A DNA stretch of 64,000 bases from Leucaena leucocephala (lineage: Eukaryota; Streptophyta; Magnoliopsida; Fabales; Fabaceae): assembly GCA_037074615.1 (NCBI GenBank), contig CM073532.1, positions 17,872,001 to 17,936,000 of the forward strand, given 5' to 3'. A program made the position numbers and the translations under genes. Position 1 is the stretch's first letter. The number at the start of each line of letters is the position of its first letter. The notes below the pieces were generated by a model. That model was not told the DNA's origin, did not search any database, and saw nothing but the letters and a program-made list of their open reading frames with translations. This document shows positions 49,564-60,798 of this stretch, piece by piece.

Positions 49564-50262
49564 ATGGCTAGACATAGATTTGGGTCTGAAACTACAGTAA
49601 ACCAATGGGAATTAAGACCAGAGGTCTCTAGTTTAGATAGTCCAGAAGAAGAGATAGTAAGCAATGATTCTGACCTCTGGACACCTCCAGTAGCTGGTGA
49701 TTCTGAGGAGGATAGTTCCTCGGTAGGATCAAACTTTCCAATTGATGAACAGGAGGTGATAATAACAGAAGGCCCTATTCCTGCCATTCCCATAAGTGCG
49801 GTACCCTTGAATATAACAGACAGTTCAGGATCCAGCCAAGTACGTGTTCAGAGTAATGCGCCAGGTCCCAGTAGACCCAAAGTGACTCTAGTAGAAATGT
49901 ATTTGGGAGGTTTAATCGTAAGAATGGTCCCAGGGAGGAACCTGAGTAGAGAGCAACTTGAGAGCTCGGTAGCATTAGCCCGAAAACTATACGAGTTGAG
50001 GCAGACCCTGTTTGAAAACATAGATCAAGATTATTCGGTCTACCAGGAGTTTATCACAAGGGTGAAAGCCATATATCAAGCCTGGGATCCAAATGTGTTA
50101 ACCATGGGGCTTTGGCTAGAAATTATGAATGATGTATTGCCGAAGACTCCTACCTGGAGATCGGAGTTGGACCAGTATTTTGATAGAGAATCATATTGTA
50201 CCATATCTGACTGGATCTACCTAGTAGGAGAATATATTAGAATGAAATTTAAGAAAAATTAG
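49564..50262 (+). CDS. Upstream ORF between PBS and gag (ORF0-like), 232 aa, function unknown
   Basis: I do not recognise this protein. Its residues ~15-70 are acidic and Ser-rich (SSLDSPEEEIVSNDSD, then GDSEEDSSS) and look disordered. Residues ~70-110 are Pro/Ile/Ser-rich. Residues ~110-232 look helical, with leucine/isoleucine spacing (SREQLESSVALARKLYELRQ) and a basic end (RMKFKKN). There is no zinc knuckle, signal peptide, membrane segment or enzyme motif. The ATG has a good context (aggATGGCT) and sits right after a splice-acceptor-like gtttgcag. It ends 114 nt before the gag ATG, in another frame. The frame is open in this young copy, which argues that it is or recently was functional. 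Extra ORFs before gag are known in some plant gypsy elements; whether this one is homologous needs a search. Confidence 0.7.
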   Translation: MARHRFGSETTVNQWELRPEVSSLDSPEEEIVSNDSDLWTPPVAGDSEEDSSSVGSNFPIDEQEVIITEGPIPAIPISAVPLNITDSSGSSQVRVQSNAPGPSRPKVTLVEMYLGGLIVRMVPGRNLSREQLESSVALARKLYELRQTLFENIDQDYSVYQEFITRVKAIYQAWDPNVLTMGLWLEIMNDVLPKTPTWRSELDQYFDRESYCTISDWIYLVGEYIRMKFKKN

Positions 50263-50376
50263 AGTAATAGACTAGAATGGTATGTACATATACTCTGTAT
50301 GTATATTATGTTTGAAATAAAATGAAAAGGAATTATGTTATTTATCGTATTCCCTTCTGTTTTTAAGTATAACAAA

Positions 50377-53300
50377 ATGGTACGAACGAGGAGAACTATT
50401 CCAGCTGAGGAACCCCGAGAGGCTGGAAACCTTAATCAAATGATTCTAGAACGATTAGAACAGCAACAAAAGATGATAGAAGAAATGAGAGCTGCTCAAG
50501 CACGAAATGAACAAGAAAGAGATGCTGCCATAGCCGCGGCAGTAGCAGCAGCTGTAAATAATTTAAGACCGCTAGAGCCTTCAGGAGCAACTAGTAGAGA
50601 ACCTGAAGAAGTACCACAGCAGGCGGAACAGCCCCAGAGAAGGGTTGAATCAAGGGAGGAGGCAGTTGGCATCCAACAATGGATGGTGCGATTTTGCAAA
50701 CACAATCCTCCCATATTCGAAGGGACATTTGAAGTACATGTAGCAGAAAATTGGGTCAGCAGATTAGAGAAGATCTTTAAGGACCTCGACTGCCCGACTG
50801 AAACCAAGGCCCAAATGGCCATCTATCAATTGGAAAAGGATGCGGATAGATGGTGGAAGAATACAGAGTTACTTCTCCAAGCAAGAGATATTCCAGTTAC
50901 CTGGGAAGTATTTCTTGAGCAATTTTATGAGAAATATTTTCCTCAATCTGTCAGAGATGAAAGGGAGGCTGAATTCCTTGTGCTGAGGCAAGGGGAAAAA
51001 GAATCTTTTGATGAATATTTGGCCAAGTTCATCCGGCTATCTCAATATTCAACTTACCTACGCCAAGTGGATGATGAACGCTGGATGACAGAAAGAATGA
51101 TTCGAGGGCTGAATTCTATGTTAAAGGAGAAGTTAACTCCCCAACAATACAGCCAGTTCAATAAGGCTGTGGAAGCATGTCGAATCGTTGAGAACAGCAT
51201 GAATCATAGAATGCTGTCCAGATCTGGGAGTAAAGATCAAGCGACTCCTGATAAGGCCGGACGGAATCAAGAAGCGGCCAGTGGGAGCGGCTATAAGAAA
51301 AGAAAGCGCCCGTGGCAGACCAAGAGGCCTAACAGAGGAAATTTCCGCGGAAGATCCAATAACAAGGATCCAAAGGCCCCAGTATGTGAAAAGTGTGGAA
51401 AGAATCATGGTGACAGACCATGCTTGATGGGCCAGAATGTATGCTATACCTGCGGAAAGCCCGGACATTTTTCCAGGGAATGTCCTCAAGCTATAACTGA
51501 TCCAAGGCCAAGGACGGCGGGACGAGTGTTTGCACTCACTAGAGAGGATGCTCAGCGATCATCTGAGATGATCCAAGGTACAATCTATCTCAATGATCAT
51601 GCTGTGACTGCCCTATTTGATTCGGGTGCAAGTCATTCCTTTATATCTTATGAATGTGCTAAATGCCTAGGCCTTCTGATCAGCAAGTTACGTTATGATA
51701 TACAGGTGAAAACCCCCACCAACGCTAGGGTGATCACATCTGATGCCTGTCTAAATAGTGTGGTGCGTTATGAGCACTGCAGTACCACCCTGGACCTGAT
51801 CTGTATGCCTTTCCAGGAGATTGAGGTCATACTCGGTTTAAATTGGTTATCCTCCAATAATGTGATGTTGGACTGCAGAAACAAGACCCTAGTTCTTGGT
51901 CCAAAGATCACTGATCGGAGCTTAGAAGTACAACTGAACTTCGTGACAGAGGCTCAGGCAGAAAAATGTCTACGGAAAGGATGTCAGGGATATGTGGTAT
52001 TCTTTTCTGTTCAAGCAGAAGTGGAGGAAGGCATCGAGGAGGTTCCTGTAGTCAATGAATTTCCTGAAGTCTTTCCAAAGGAGATTCAGGGATTGCCTTC
52101 GGAGCGTGAAGTGGAGTTTGCGATCGACATTGTACCTGGAGCTGGACCAGTATCAAAAGCCCCATATAGGATGGCTCCCAATGAAATGATGGAACTGAAG
52201 AAGCAAATTGAGGAGCTATTGGAGAAGGGTTTTATACAACCCAGTGTATCGCCATGGGGTGCTCCAGTACTGTTCGTCAAGAAGAAAGATGGTAGCTTAA
52301 GGCTGTGCATTGACTACAGGGAATTAAATAAGCTTACAGTTAAGAACAAGTATCCTCTTCCCAGAATTGATGACCTGCTAGATCAATTGGCAGGAGCGAG
52401 CTTATTCTCCAAGATTGACTTGAGATCTGGCTACCATCAACTAAGGGTCAAGCCAGATGATATTCCAAAGACGGCGTTCAGAACGCGCTACGGACATTTT
52501 GAATTTTTGGTGATGCCTTTTGGACTAACCAATGCACCTGCTATTTTCATGGACTATATGAACTGGATTTTCAGGCCTTATCTAGATCAGTTCGTTGTGG
52601 TCTTTATTGATGATATTCTGGTGTACTCCAAATCTCCAGAGGAGCATGAGAGGCATTTGAGGATTGTTCTTGGTACCCTTAAAGAGAAGAAGCTCTATGC
52701 TAAGCTGAGTAAGTGCGAGTTTTGGCTTTCAGAAGTCAAATTTCTCGGTCATGTCATATCCCGAGACGGGGTAGCTGTGGATCCTAGCAAAGTTGAAGCA
52801 GTTTTGAGCTGGAAACAGCCAAGGACAGTGACAGAGATTAGAAGTTTTCTCGGCCTAGCAGGGTACTACAGACGATTCATTCAAGACTTTTCTCGAATTG
52901 CCTTACCACTTACCAAGCTGACCAGAAAGAATCAGCAGTTTAAGTGGGATGAGAAGTGCGAGGCTAGCTTCCAGCAGTTGAAGCAAAGATTAACGACTAC
53001 TCCCGTGCTGATTATTCCAGACCCAACTCAGACTTATGTAGTCTACACTGATGCTAGCAAGCAGGGGCTGGGATGTGTGCTTATGCAGCAAGGTCGAGTA
53101 GTAGCCTACACCTCTCGGCAGTTAAAGCCACATGAAGAGAATTATCCCACTCATGATCTGGAGCTTGCGGCGGTGGTCTATGCCCTGAAGATATGGAGGC
53201 ACTATTTATACGGAGCAACGATAGAGTTGTTTTGCGACCACAAAAGCCTGAAGTATCTACAGGATCAGAAGGAGCTGAACATGAGGCAGCGGCGATGGAT

Positions 53301-54936
53301 GGAATTGTTAAAAGATTATGACTTCCAGATTAAATACCATCCAGGAAAAGCCAATGTGGTAACTGATGCCCTGAGTAGAAAGGTGGTGCAGGTTGCATAC
53401 ATGATGATCAAGGAATTGGAACTGATAGAAGATATGCGCGACTGGAGCCCTCTATATCAAATGCAACTGACGGAGAATCCTTTTGGAGGAGTTCATGTCA
53501 GAACTTGCATAGAAGATGAGATCAAAGAGGCTCAGGAACAGGATAAGCTCGCATCAATATTCAAAGACAAGCTGGAGAAAGGGAAGACAAGGAATTTTGA
53601 GATGTCCCCAGACGGATTGCTACAGTTTAGGGGAAAACCCTATATCCCAAATGTTGGGGGATTAAGGGAAAGGATTCTAGAGGAAGCACATAAAAGCCGA
53701 TATACGGTACATCCAGGTATGACCAAAATGTACCATGATGTTAAAAGGTTATTCTGGTGGCCTGGACTGAAGAAAGATGTTGTAGCTTACGTATCTAAGT
53801 GCTTAACCTGCCAAAAAATGAAAGTTGAACATAAAAAGCCAGCAGGAACGTTGCAGCCTTTAGATATCCCTGAGTGGAAATGGGATGGGATTGCCATGGA
53901 CTTTGTGGAAGGACTACCCTTGACACCAAGTAGACATGATGCGGTTTGGGTAGTAATCGATCGACTGAGAAAGTCGGCACATTTCCTGGCAATCAATAAG
54001 AGAGATTCTCTAGAAAAGCTGGCAAAGCTGTATATAAAGGAGATCATTAGGCTCCATGGTATCCCAAGCAGCATTGTGTCTGATAGAGATCCTCGATTTA
54101 CTTCAAATTTCTGGAGGGCTCTACAGGAAGAAATGGGCACTACTCTCAGATTCAGTACAGCTTATCATCCTCAGACAGATGGTCAATCTGAAAGAACAAT
54201 ACAGATGTTAGAAGATATGCTGAGAGCATGTGTCCTAGATTTCAAAGGCAGCTGGGATATCCATTTACCCCTTATAGAGTTTGCATATAACAATGGTTAT
54301 CAGGCCAGTATACAGATGGCACCTTTTGAAGCACTCTATGGACGGAAATGTAGATCCCCCTTATGCTGGCTAGAGTTGAGCGAGAGAAGAATGCTTGGTC
54401 CGGATATAGTGGATCAAACTGCAGAACAAGTTGCGGTAATTAGAAAACGATTGTTGACGGCTCAAAGCAGACAAAAGAGCTATGCAGATGTCAGAAGGAA
54501 GCCGTTGGAGTTTGAAGAAGGAGAACATGTATTCCTTAAGTTAACTCCAACCACAGGAGCCGGACGATCGATTAAGGTGAAGAAGTTGCATCCAAGATAC
54601 ATCGGGCCATTCCAGATTCTCTCAAAGATAGGAGCAGTAGCCTACAAGTTGGCTCTTCCTCCGAATCTCAGCCAGATACATGATGTGTTCCATGTTTCCC
54701 AATTAAAGAAGTATATTCCAGATCCATCTCATGTGATTGAGCAAGATGAGGTCGCACTGCTAGATGACTTGACCTATGAGGTTGGACCGGTGCGAATTGC
54801 TGATAGAAAAGTCAAGCAGTTACGGAATAAGCAGATTCCTTTAGTTAAAGTGATCTGGAAAGGCTTGACTGAACAAGAGGCTACATGGGAAACAGAAGAA
54901 AAGATGAAAGAGAAGTATCCAGAATTGTTTCTATAG
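50377..54936 (+). CDS. gag-pol: Gypsy gag-pol polyprotein, 1519 aa, intact
   Basis: I chose the ATG at 50377 (aacaaaATGGTA, MVRTRRT) over an in-frame one 14 codons upstream that adds only hydrophobic residues. Domains in order: coiled-coil-like N-terminus; retrotransposon gag core ([13 protein letters not shown], then [13 protein letters not shown]); CCHC knuckle [14 protein letters not shown] at about residue 356; protease DSGASHSF (Asp ~415); RT with [19 protein letters not shown] and FIDDILVYS (Asp 745-746); RNase H YTDAS (~892), LELAA, CDHKS, TDALSR; integrase HHCC zinc region (HPG...CLTCQ), then core D ~1175, D ~1236 and E ~1272 (35 residues apart); and a C-terminal chromodomain-like segment ([19 protein letters not shown]). 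No stop or shift breaks it, so all enzymatic residues expected for a working element are present. It acts in cytoplasmic particles and, via integrase, at chromatin. Confidence 0.95.
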   Translation: MVRTRRTIPAEEPREAGNLNQMILERLEQQQKMIEEMRAAQARNEQERDAAIAAAVAAAVNNLRPLEPSGATSREPEEVPQQAEQPQRRVESREEAVGIQQWMVRFCKHNPPIFEGTFEVHVAENWVSRLEKIFKDLDCPTETKAQMAIYQLEKDADRWWKNTELLLQARDIPVTWEVFLEQFYEKYFPQSVRDEREAEFLVLRQGEKESFDEYLAKFIRLSQYSTYLRQVDDERWMTERMIRGLNSMLKEKLTPQQYSQFNKAVEACRIVENSMNHRMLSRSGSKDQATPDKAGRNQEAASGSGYKKRKRPWQTKRPNRGNFRGRSNNKDPKAPVCEKCGKNHGDRPCLMGQNVCYTCGKPGHFSRECPQAITDPRPRTAGRVFALTREDAQRSSEMIQGTIYLNDHAVTALFDSGASHSFISYECAKCLGLLISKLRYDIQVKTPTNARVITSDACLNSVVRYEHCSTTLDLICMPFQEIEVILGLNWLSSNNVMLDCRNKTLVLGPKITDRSLEVQLNFVTEAQAEKCLRKGCQGYVVFFSVQAEVEEGIEEVPVVNEFPEVFPKEIQGLPSEREVEFAIDIVPGAGPVSKAPYRMAPNEMMELKKQIEELLEKGFIQPSVSPWGAPVLFVKKKDGSLRLCIDYRELNKLTVKNKYPLPRIDDLLDQLAGASLFSKIDLRSGYHQLRVKPDDIPKTAFRTRYGHFEFLVMPFGLTNAPAIFMDYMNWIFRPYLDQFVVVFIDDILVYSKSPEEHERHLRIVLGTLKEKKLYAKLSKCEFWLSEVKFLGHVISRDGVAVDPSKVEAVLSWKQPRTVTEIRSFLGLAGYYRRFIQDFSRIALPLTKLTRKNQQFKWDEKCEASFQQLKQRLTTTPVLIIPDPTQTYVVYTDASKQGLGCVLMQQGRVVAYTSRQLKPHEENYPTHDLELAAVVYALKIWRHYLYGATIELFCDHKSLKYLQDQKELNMRQRRWMELLKDYDFQIKYHPGKANVVTDALSRKVVQVAYMMIKELELIEDMRDWSPLYQMQLTENPFGGVHVRTCIEDEIKEAQEQDKLASIFKDKLEKGKTRNFEMSPDGLLQFRGKPYIPNVGGLRERILEEAHKSRYTVHPGMTKMYHDVKRLFWWPGLKKDVVAYVSKCLTCQKMKVEHKKPAGTLQPLDIPEWKWDGIAMDFVEGLPLTPSRHDAVWVVIDRLRKSAHFLAINKRDSLEKLAKLYIKEIIRLHGIPSSIVSDRDPRFTSNFWRALQEEMGTTLRFSTAYHPQTDGQSERTIQMLEDMLRACVLDFKGSWDIHLPLIEFAYNNGYQASIQMAPFEALYGRKCRSPLCWLELSERRMLGPDIVDQTAEQVAVIRKRLLTAQSRQKSYADVRRKPLEFEEGEHVFLKLTPTTGAGRSIKVKKLHPRYIGPFQILSKIGAVAYKLALPPNLSQIHDVFHVSQLKKYIPDPSHVIEQDEVALLDDLTYEVGPVRIADRKVKQLRNKQIPLVKVIWKGLTEQEATWETEEKMKEKYPELFL

Positions 54937-54973
54937 GATAGGTGTAATGTAAATTTCGGGGACGAAATTTATT

Positions 54974-54989
54974 TTAAGGGGGAGAGAAA
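54974..54989 (+). other. Polypurine tract of the gypsy chromovirus
   Basis: ttaagggggagagaaa abuts the 3' LTR, where plus-strand DNA synthesis would be primed. It is preceded by ggggacgaaatttatt. Confidence 0.88.
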
Positions 54990-57817
54990 TGTAATATCCT
55001 TAATTTTCTGTACTGGTTCCTATGTACAGATTAAACGAAATATATGAGCTCTGTTTCAGGAAAGACATGTGGACCTTTATGTAAAGAAAAGGATTAAATT
55101 GCAAAAGAAAGGAAATTAAGGGACCTAAATGCAATTATGGAAAGTTTAAAGTTAGGAATGAAAGGTAGACAAAAATGTGGGGTCTTAAAGTGTAATTTTA
55201 GCCAAATTAAGGGACTTAATTATAAAGAAGGAAAAGTTCCCTGGGGCTAAAGTATAATTAAAGAAAATAGGCCAGAAGTGGTTTGCACCGCCCGACAGCA
55301 TTTCAGTCCCAGATTCTACCAGAAGGTAGGGCAGGTGACGCCGGGTAACCAAGCCTAATACCGGAATTTTTGAAGACTCCAGATAGCCAGAAATGGACTG
55401 ATCGTCCAAAAGTTATAAAAATTTATACCGGATACCCTAGATTTCAGATATAAGTGGGAAAATACAGGATGATGCGCCTTTATGGGGAGGATGTCGGGAA
55501 ACTGACAGGATACCGATAGGAGGTCTGTAGGAAAAGTTATTCAGAAAATAAAAAATCCAGACGGGAGTGTGAGGCCTCCGGGGATTCGGGTTGGAGATTT
55601 ATCGGTATTTTTAAAGGGGCTGAATGCGATCGAATGACTTCGGTCAGATGACCGTTATAACCCCCAAGGATGCCTGAACACAGTAGGACACTGTATCTGG
55701 GAAAAAGAGCCGGTGTCCGGAAAAGGTATATAATCGGTAAATAATAGTTAAAATATTCAATGAACTGTGTTAAAGGAAGATTCCTCGTAATACGTGCCAT
55801 ACAGATAATGGACCCAGGAAGCCCAAAAATGGCGCCATTAGAGGCCCAATAAGACTCTTGGACTGATAGGTGGGCCAGTGTCCAGCAGAACCCCGGGAAA
55901 GTGCGAAATTACGAAAATGCCCCTATGTTGTACAAAAAGGGCAGCAGATGAATAAAGGGTATTCTGGTCATTTTGGATAGACCCAGAGGTCAAGACATGT
56001 CTAAATAAGGTTGGCTAGAGCCAGTATAAGCTTTGACCGAGTCTAGAAAGGTGTGAAATGACGATTTTGCCCTTAGGGTTAAAATAGGACAAGATAGGGC
56101 ACCAAGGGCATTTTGGTCATTTCGCAGGGGATCTGTAATTGAGTCTGGACCCAGTATTAAAAAGTTAATGATATAAAGGGTCTAGATACTAAATGTGAGG
56201 TCAGTAGACATAAAAAGGATCTTCAGAAACATCAGATTCAGAAAATGGCACGTTTTTCGAGGCGATGGACCGGGCCGGTACCGGATTGGACCGGAAAGCT
56301 TCCAGAACCTCCAAATTTCGTCACATGAAGAATATGGGTGGTGAGGTGTCCTATGAGGTGTCCCATGAGGTGTCCAGGGTGATGCAGTAAAAGAGAATTA
56401 AAGAAAATAGGAAATTCCAGGAAAAACCAGGACCACAGGATCATAAGTCTTCCTAATTACAAGATTGCCATTGCTCAACACTATAAATACCCTCCCTTAC
56501 TCCTTCATTTCGGTGCAAGTAAGAAAGAGAGGAAGAAAGAAGTTCTTGAGAGAGAAAGTGAGGGAAAGAAAGAAGTAAGGAAGTTCTGGTGGAGTTGGAA
56601 GTAGTAGGGAGGTTCTGAAGCTCTGCTTTTGAGGTAACAACTAATCCTAGCTCTTATGTAATGTCTTTGTGATGTGTTGTTTTGTTTGGTTGATTGTTGT
56701 CCTCTATGTTATGCTTGAAGCTCTATTCCAATGCTATGATCATATGTTATTGAATATGGAAGCATGCAGCATACTTATCTGTACACAGTCACAAGCAAGC
56801 ACCGTCACTCTGCATTACATATTTTGTTATGATTATTGTTACTGGGATTCTTTTGAATCTCATTCCCAAACATAACATTACAGGGGAGGTTCTGTCAAAA
56901 TAAAATTTGGAAATCTTAAGAGACGCCGGTAGGCTGCCGAAATTCCGGCAACGAAGACGGAACAAAGAAAGGAACTGATACGTACTGTGTACGTAGTGCT
57001 GTCTAAGGAGGCTGGAAGTGAGTGGACCCAGAAGGTTCATCCAGTCTTTCCTGGGTACTACGTAGAATGGTAGTTCTCATAAGGGAATTACCGAATCGGT
57101 ACAACATCGGTTACTTTCTAAAGAAGAATTGTAGCAGTTATGCTGCCGGATTTTAGACAGAGAAGGATGTAATAAAATATGAGGGAGTTAATCATGCACT
57201 GATAAATAACAGTTGATTATTTGATATTAATTATTATCTGGCTTGTATGACTGATATGTGTTGGTTGTATGCTTGGGTATGTAAAGACTAAATGCTGAAA
57301 ATAGGCTTAGTGAACAGTAACTCGTGAAGACCCATTCATGTTTGATAAATCATTAAAAATAGTAAATGATTGAATTAATGTACGAAATTTTTAGGGTAAA
57401 AAGTAGACATACTAATATTTAATTTGATATATAGAATGTCTAATTTGTATGTATACACGAAAAGATATAAATTGTTAAAGTTGGGACCAGAATGCTGGAT
57501 TCAGGAGAAAGTCATTGGATGAACAGTAAGATTGAAACGTTGACCCACGTTAAATTTGTCAAAGATTGGTCAACCAATGATTTTTCCCTGAAATATATTT
57601 GAGTTATATTCATGTATCAATTTGAACCACTTTATTTCAATTTTTCTAGAATTAGTTATGAATTTTCAAAGTCAGGTCACTCATCTGGAATTTGCCATAG
57701 TGAACAGTACTCGATATGAATAAAATTCCAGATTAAGTGTTTAGACTTCAATGACCCTGAAAGTGGTTTAAGTGCTACTGAATGGTCCCTAAGATGTATA
57801 AAAATAAGGATGTGACA
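54990..57817 (+). repeat. 3' LTR of the gypsy chromovirus
   Basis: It has the same length as the 5' LTR. Differences I could see by eye include ggatatc/ggatacc, cctatatg/cctctatg, aggctcag/aggcttag and tctataatt/tctagaatt. Confidence 0.93.
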
Positions 57818-57822
57818 GGTTC
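57818..57822. other. Target site duplication GGTTC, right copy
   Basis: It matches 46618-46622. Copia gag codons resume immediately to the right. Confidence 0.9.
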
Positions 57823-58746
57823 TGTTAGAAAAATAGTACTAGAAACAAATGAGACATGTGAATTCACATAATTCACTTTTACCTTTCCGCTCTCGGTCTG
57901 TTTAGAACAGTCACGTGCGAAATGTCCCATATTATGGCATGCAAAGCATTTGACCTTCTTTAGGTCTAGCTTTTTCTTGCCTCCTTTCTTTCCCTTCTTC
58001 TTGTATTGTTGCTTGCCTTTCTTAGGCGGAGGACCGCCTTTCTTCCTATTTTTCTGAAATTTCTTGCCCTTTTTAAATTTAGGCTTAGATTGGGAAGGAC
58101 CAGCACCTTCGGTCAGATAGGCTTGTCCAGTGGCCTTATAAGCCTCCAGATGTTCATCCTCTAGCTCTAAATGCTTAGCTACATCATTGAAAGTGATGAT
58201 GTTCTCATTATGGGTCAGGTTGACTTTCATGTGCTCCCAACTGGCAGGGAGCAACCTGATTACAGCTTGCACTTGCTGCTCGTCAGATAAATTATGTCCA
58301 GCCTCCTTCAATTCACGGATCATTGTGGACATCTCTCGCAGATGTTGCCTCATAGGATTATTCGGTTTCAGCTTATAGGTATCGAATTTAATCGTCAACC
58401 TTCTAAGCTTGGTCGTGGAAACTCCACCAAACTTATCCTTTAAGGCAATCCACATAGCTTGTGCCGTTCTGTGTGTCTCAAACTCACACATCAAATCATC
58501 TGCCATTGCACTTAGCAATGTAATTCTTGCTATGCTATTCTTCTTTTTCCATGACAGGTATGCTTCTTGGTCCCTCCTGTGCTGGGCTGTATTTCCCGCT
58601 TCAGGCTCTACCAGTGCCATGGTTAATGGCTCAATTGCATCCTGCTCTTCTAGAATATATTGGACCTTTCGGTGCCAAATATCCCAGTTATCCCCGTTGA
58701 GTTTTTCCCCTTTGTTTAATTCAGCAATAATGTTCTTTGAAGCCAT
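57823..58746 (-). CDS. gag: Copia gag with CCHC zinc knuckle, cut by the gypsy insertion
   Basis: The ATG at 58746 (gaacaATGGCT) starts MASKNIIAELNKGEKLNGDN. Residues ~15-60 carry the DUF4219-like W-x-x-W-x-R segment, and ~60-215 the UBN2-type gag core (MRQHLREMSTMIREL, LLPASWEHMKVNLTHNENI, HLELEDEHLEAY). Residues ~220-265 are strongly basic (poly-Lys/Gly), and CFACHNMGHFARDC (about 268-281) is the zinc knuckle for genomic RNA. After LTEP the codons run into the gypsy LTR, adding about a dozen foreign residues to a stop at 57775. The true downstream partner is the protease frame at 46622. It is better preserved than its relative at 27969. Gag itself could still be made, but no polyprotein could. 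Confidence 0.88.
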
Positions 58747-59173
58747 TGTTCAATATCGGTTCTGTGACAAACCTATCCCACATTAATTTATTGAACCATA
58801 GAACATTTAAGTGAATTTATATAGCACATGTAAAGTATACAATGTCATGTACTTTTATCATTTTTGATCAGAAAATAATAACATTACTAGACCCACGATC
58901 AGGAGAATACGTTTATACCTCCCATCACATAGGCACTAGCAACGTCATTATTTTCTATCAAAAATTAATATAAGCACTCTCATGTTTTGCTTTTAGAATA
59001 CTCATTATCTAAAAGGCTCCCACTTATAAAAGACATACATTAATCATAACTTGTAAAGAAATTAAATAAAACATAATTCCATTGCATATAAGGCATGTAA
59101 TAAATGTCAAGTCTTTACAAATAAAATATGTCCTTAACTAAGTAAAGCAATGGTAATCAAATACAAATATGCA
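58747..59173 (-). other. Copia spacer between upstream ORF and gag
   Basis: This 427-bp non-coding stretch matches the leader of the decayed plus-strand copy at 27797 (tgggaggtataaacg block). It ends with an acceptor-like tttgtcacag about 16 nt before the gag ATG. Confidence 0.6.
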
Positions 59174-59836
59174 TCATTCGATATGAGTTTTACAATAATC
59201 TAACATTGCTTTTCTTAATTTCTTAAGCTTACGAGGTGGCTTACGAAGGTTAGATACAAATTCTATTACTCTAAGCCAATATTTCTTGCCTAAGCGTCCT
59301 TGTTTAGGCTTTCCTCTAACCCTAACTGCCCTTATATACTCCATTATGACTTTCAAGTAGAATGCAGTATTCTTTTTATCTGTCATTAAATCAATGTAGT
59401 CGTAAATCACGCCATTAACGCCTTTTATATTTGTTAATTTAGCTACATCTCTTTCAGCTATACTCATAGCCAAAGCAGGGGTTAGAGGTTGATCCACTTC
59501 CTCTCCATCCTCAACTGGAGATTCGTCGTGAAGAGTAGGCACCGACTTGGAGTCTGAAGAATCCATGAAAGGCTGCAAATGAAGGGGTTCGATGGGGAAT
59601 AAAGTTTCTGACCTCGGTCCGGAAATACACGTTACATGTGGTTCCTCTTGTGGAACTTCCTCCATCAACTCCTCTGGTTCTTCTTCAGAAAGTTCGTCAA
59701 GATCTTGTTCTGGATCCTCTTCAGGTTCCCCCTCGGGATCCTCTTGAAGGTCCTCCTCCGGGTTATTCACATCATCCAGAAATGAGATGTCTTCATTTAA
59801 GCTTAGTCTCAAAGATTCAGTGCTAGATGAAGCCAT
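59174..59836 (-). CDS. Upstream ORF of the copia element, about 220 aa, function unknown
   Basis: I take the ATG at 59836 (gaaaATGGCT, MASSSTESLRLSLNED). Residues ~15-70 are a glutamate/aspartate-rich repeat (units such as PEEDLQEDPEGEPEEDPEQD), residues ~70-120 are Pro/Ser-rich, and ~120-220 form a more ordered, basic region (YDYIDLMTDKKNTAFYLKV, then GKPKQGRLGKKYWLRVIEF and KKLRKAMLDYCKTH). No known domain is recognised. It lies between PBS and gag, the same place as the upstream ORF of the nested gypsy element. It has the same acidic-then-basic build but no evident sequence similarity. A splice-acceptor-like tattatttag lies 6 nt upstream of the ATG. The frame is open although pol is frameshifted. 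Confidence 0.65.
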   Translation of the reverse strand: MASSSTESLRLSLNEDISFLDDVNNPEEDLQEDPEGEPEEDPEQDLDELSEEEPEELMEEVPQEEPHVTCISGPRSETLFPIEPLHLQPFMDSSDSKSVPTLHDESPVEDGEEVDQPLTPALAMSIAERDVAKLTNIKGVNGVIYDYIDLMTDKKNTAFYLKVIMEYIRAVRVRGKPKQGRLGKKYWLRVIEFVSNLRKPPRKLKKLRKAMLDYCKTHIE

Positions 59837-59842
59837 TTTCAC

Positions 59843-60785
59843 CTAAATAATAAAAAATATTAATTATTATAATTTTCTGGAATTTTTAAACACAAAAAAA
59901 ATACCAGAAAATACACTGAATATCCACAAATAGGTTTATAATTGCCTCCAAATTAGGCAAATTATATATCAAAATAAAGATCTTGATTTTACGGATTTTT
60001 AGGAACAAACCGCACCTCAATCGGAGCTCCGACGCGCCCTCACGAGCCCCAAGAAGGTTTAATTCAGAAAAAATAAAAAAACTGAACGAAACCCACTCTC
60101 AGCCTCTGGCGCGTGTACTACACGCGCCCGTCTGGTGCTGCCACGTGGCCACTGCCATGTGTCAGCCACCAGAATTTCCTTATTTTCCATTTTTTAATAA
60201 AAAAAAAATAAAAAAATAATATTTTTTTTTTGCTAAACCCCCGCAGCCAAAGATTTTTTTTTTTTTAATTTTTTTTTTCAATGGGCCTACTCACTGTGGC
60301 CCAAAAAAAATGTTTTTTTTACGGACGGACTGGGCTGAACACAGCCCAGTCCGTAGAAACAGAAACATTCTGTTTCTGTTTTTTTTTTTTTGGTTTTGCC
60401 CAGAAGCAAAACGACGTCGTTCAGGGGAGGATCAAAACGACGCCGTTTTGATCGTCCCTGACCTCCAGCCGGGTCACACATTTCCTCCGTAACTCTTCCG
60501 TCTGACGTCCGATTTTGACGTTCTTGGTGTCATTTTCTTCGTTTTTTCGAGATCTACGCAATGGGACTAATATCATAACCTAAAAACACTATTTTCTAAT
60601 GACCCAATTTGAAAAACGAAACTCTCTGCTTCGGTTCACTGCGTAACTGCCTCTGTTTATGGTTTAAACGCATGCTATATGTATCTTGGCATAAAAAAAA
60701 CATGTGTAAATATAAATATATGCAAGAACAGCATGCTACCATAAAAAATGAAAATTCACAGAAACTTGCGGAAGCACTGAACCTT
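59843..60785 (-). other. Copia 5' leader with strong inverted repeats
   Basis: About 940 bp of non-coding leader lies between PBS and upstream ORF. It contains a perfect 13-bp-arm hairpin (60325-60354), a 10-bp-arm hairpin (60431-60454), the 12-bp palindrome aacgacgtcgtt (60410-60421) and several long T/A homopolymer runs (60200-60400). Confidence 0.7.
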
Positions 60786-60797
60786 GCTCTGATGCCA
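60786..60797 (-). other. Primer-binding site of the copia element
   Basis: The minus strand reads tggcatcagagc, one mismatch (t to c) from the initiator tRNA-Met complement, 1 nt inside the 5' LTR. Confidence 0.8.
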
Positions 60798-60798
60798 C

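Larger units (their letters stand above)
46623..57817 (+). mobile_element. Ty3/gypsy chromovirus retrotransposon, Tekay/Del-like, 11,195 bp
   Basis: Both LTRs are exactly 2828 bp (46623-49450 and 54990-57817), start tgtaatatcc, end gatgtgaca, and differ at about ten positions by eye. The duplication is GGTTC. The internal region is 5.5 kb: PBS, a 232-aa upstream ORF, one gag-pol frame of 1519 aa, and PPT. The 'ggggacgaaattt' sequence before the PPT and the chromodomain-like C-terminus place it near Tekay/Del chromoviruses. It is the youngest and only structurally complete element in the window. Confidence 0.93.
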
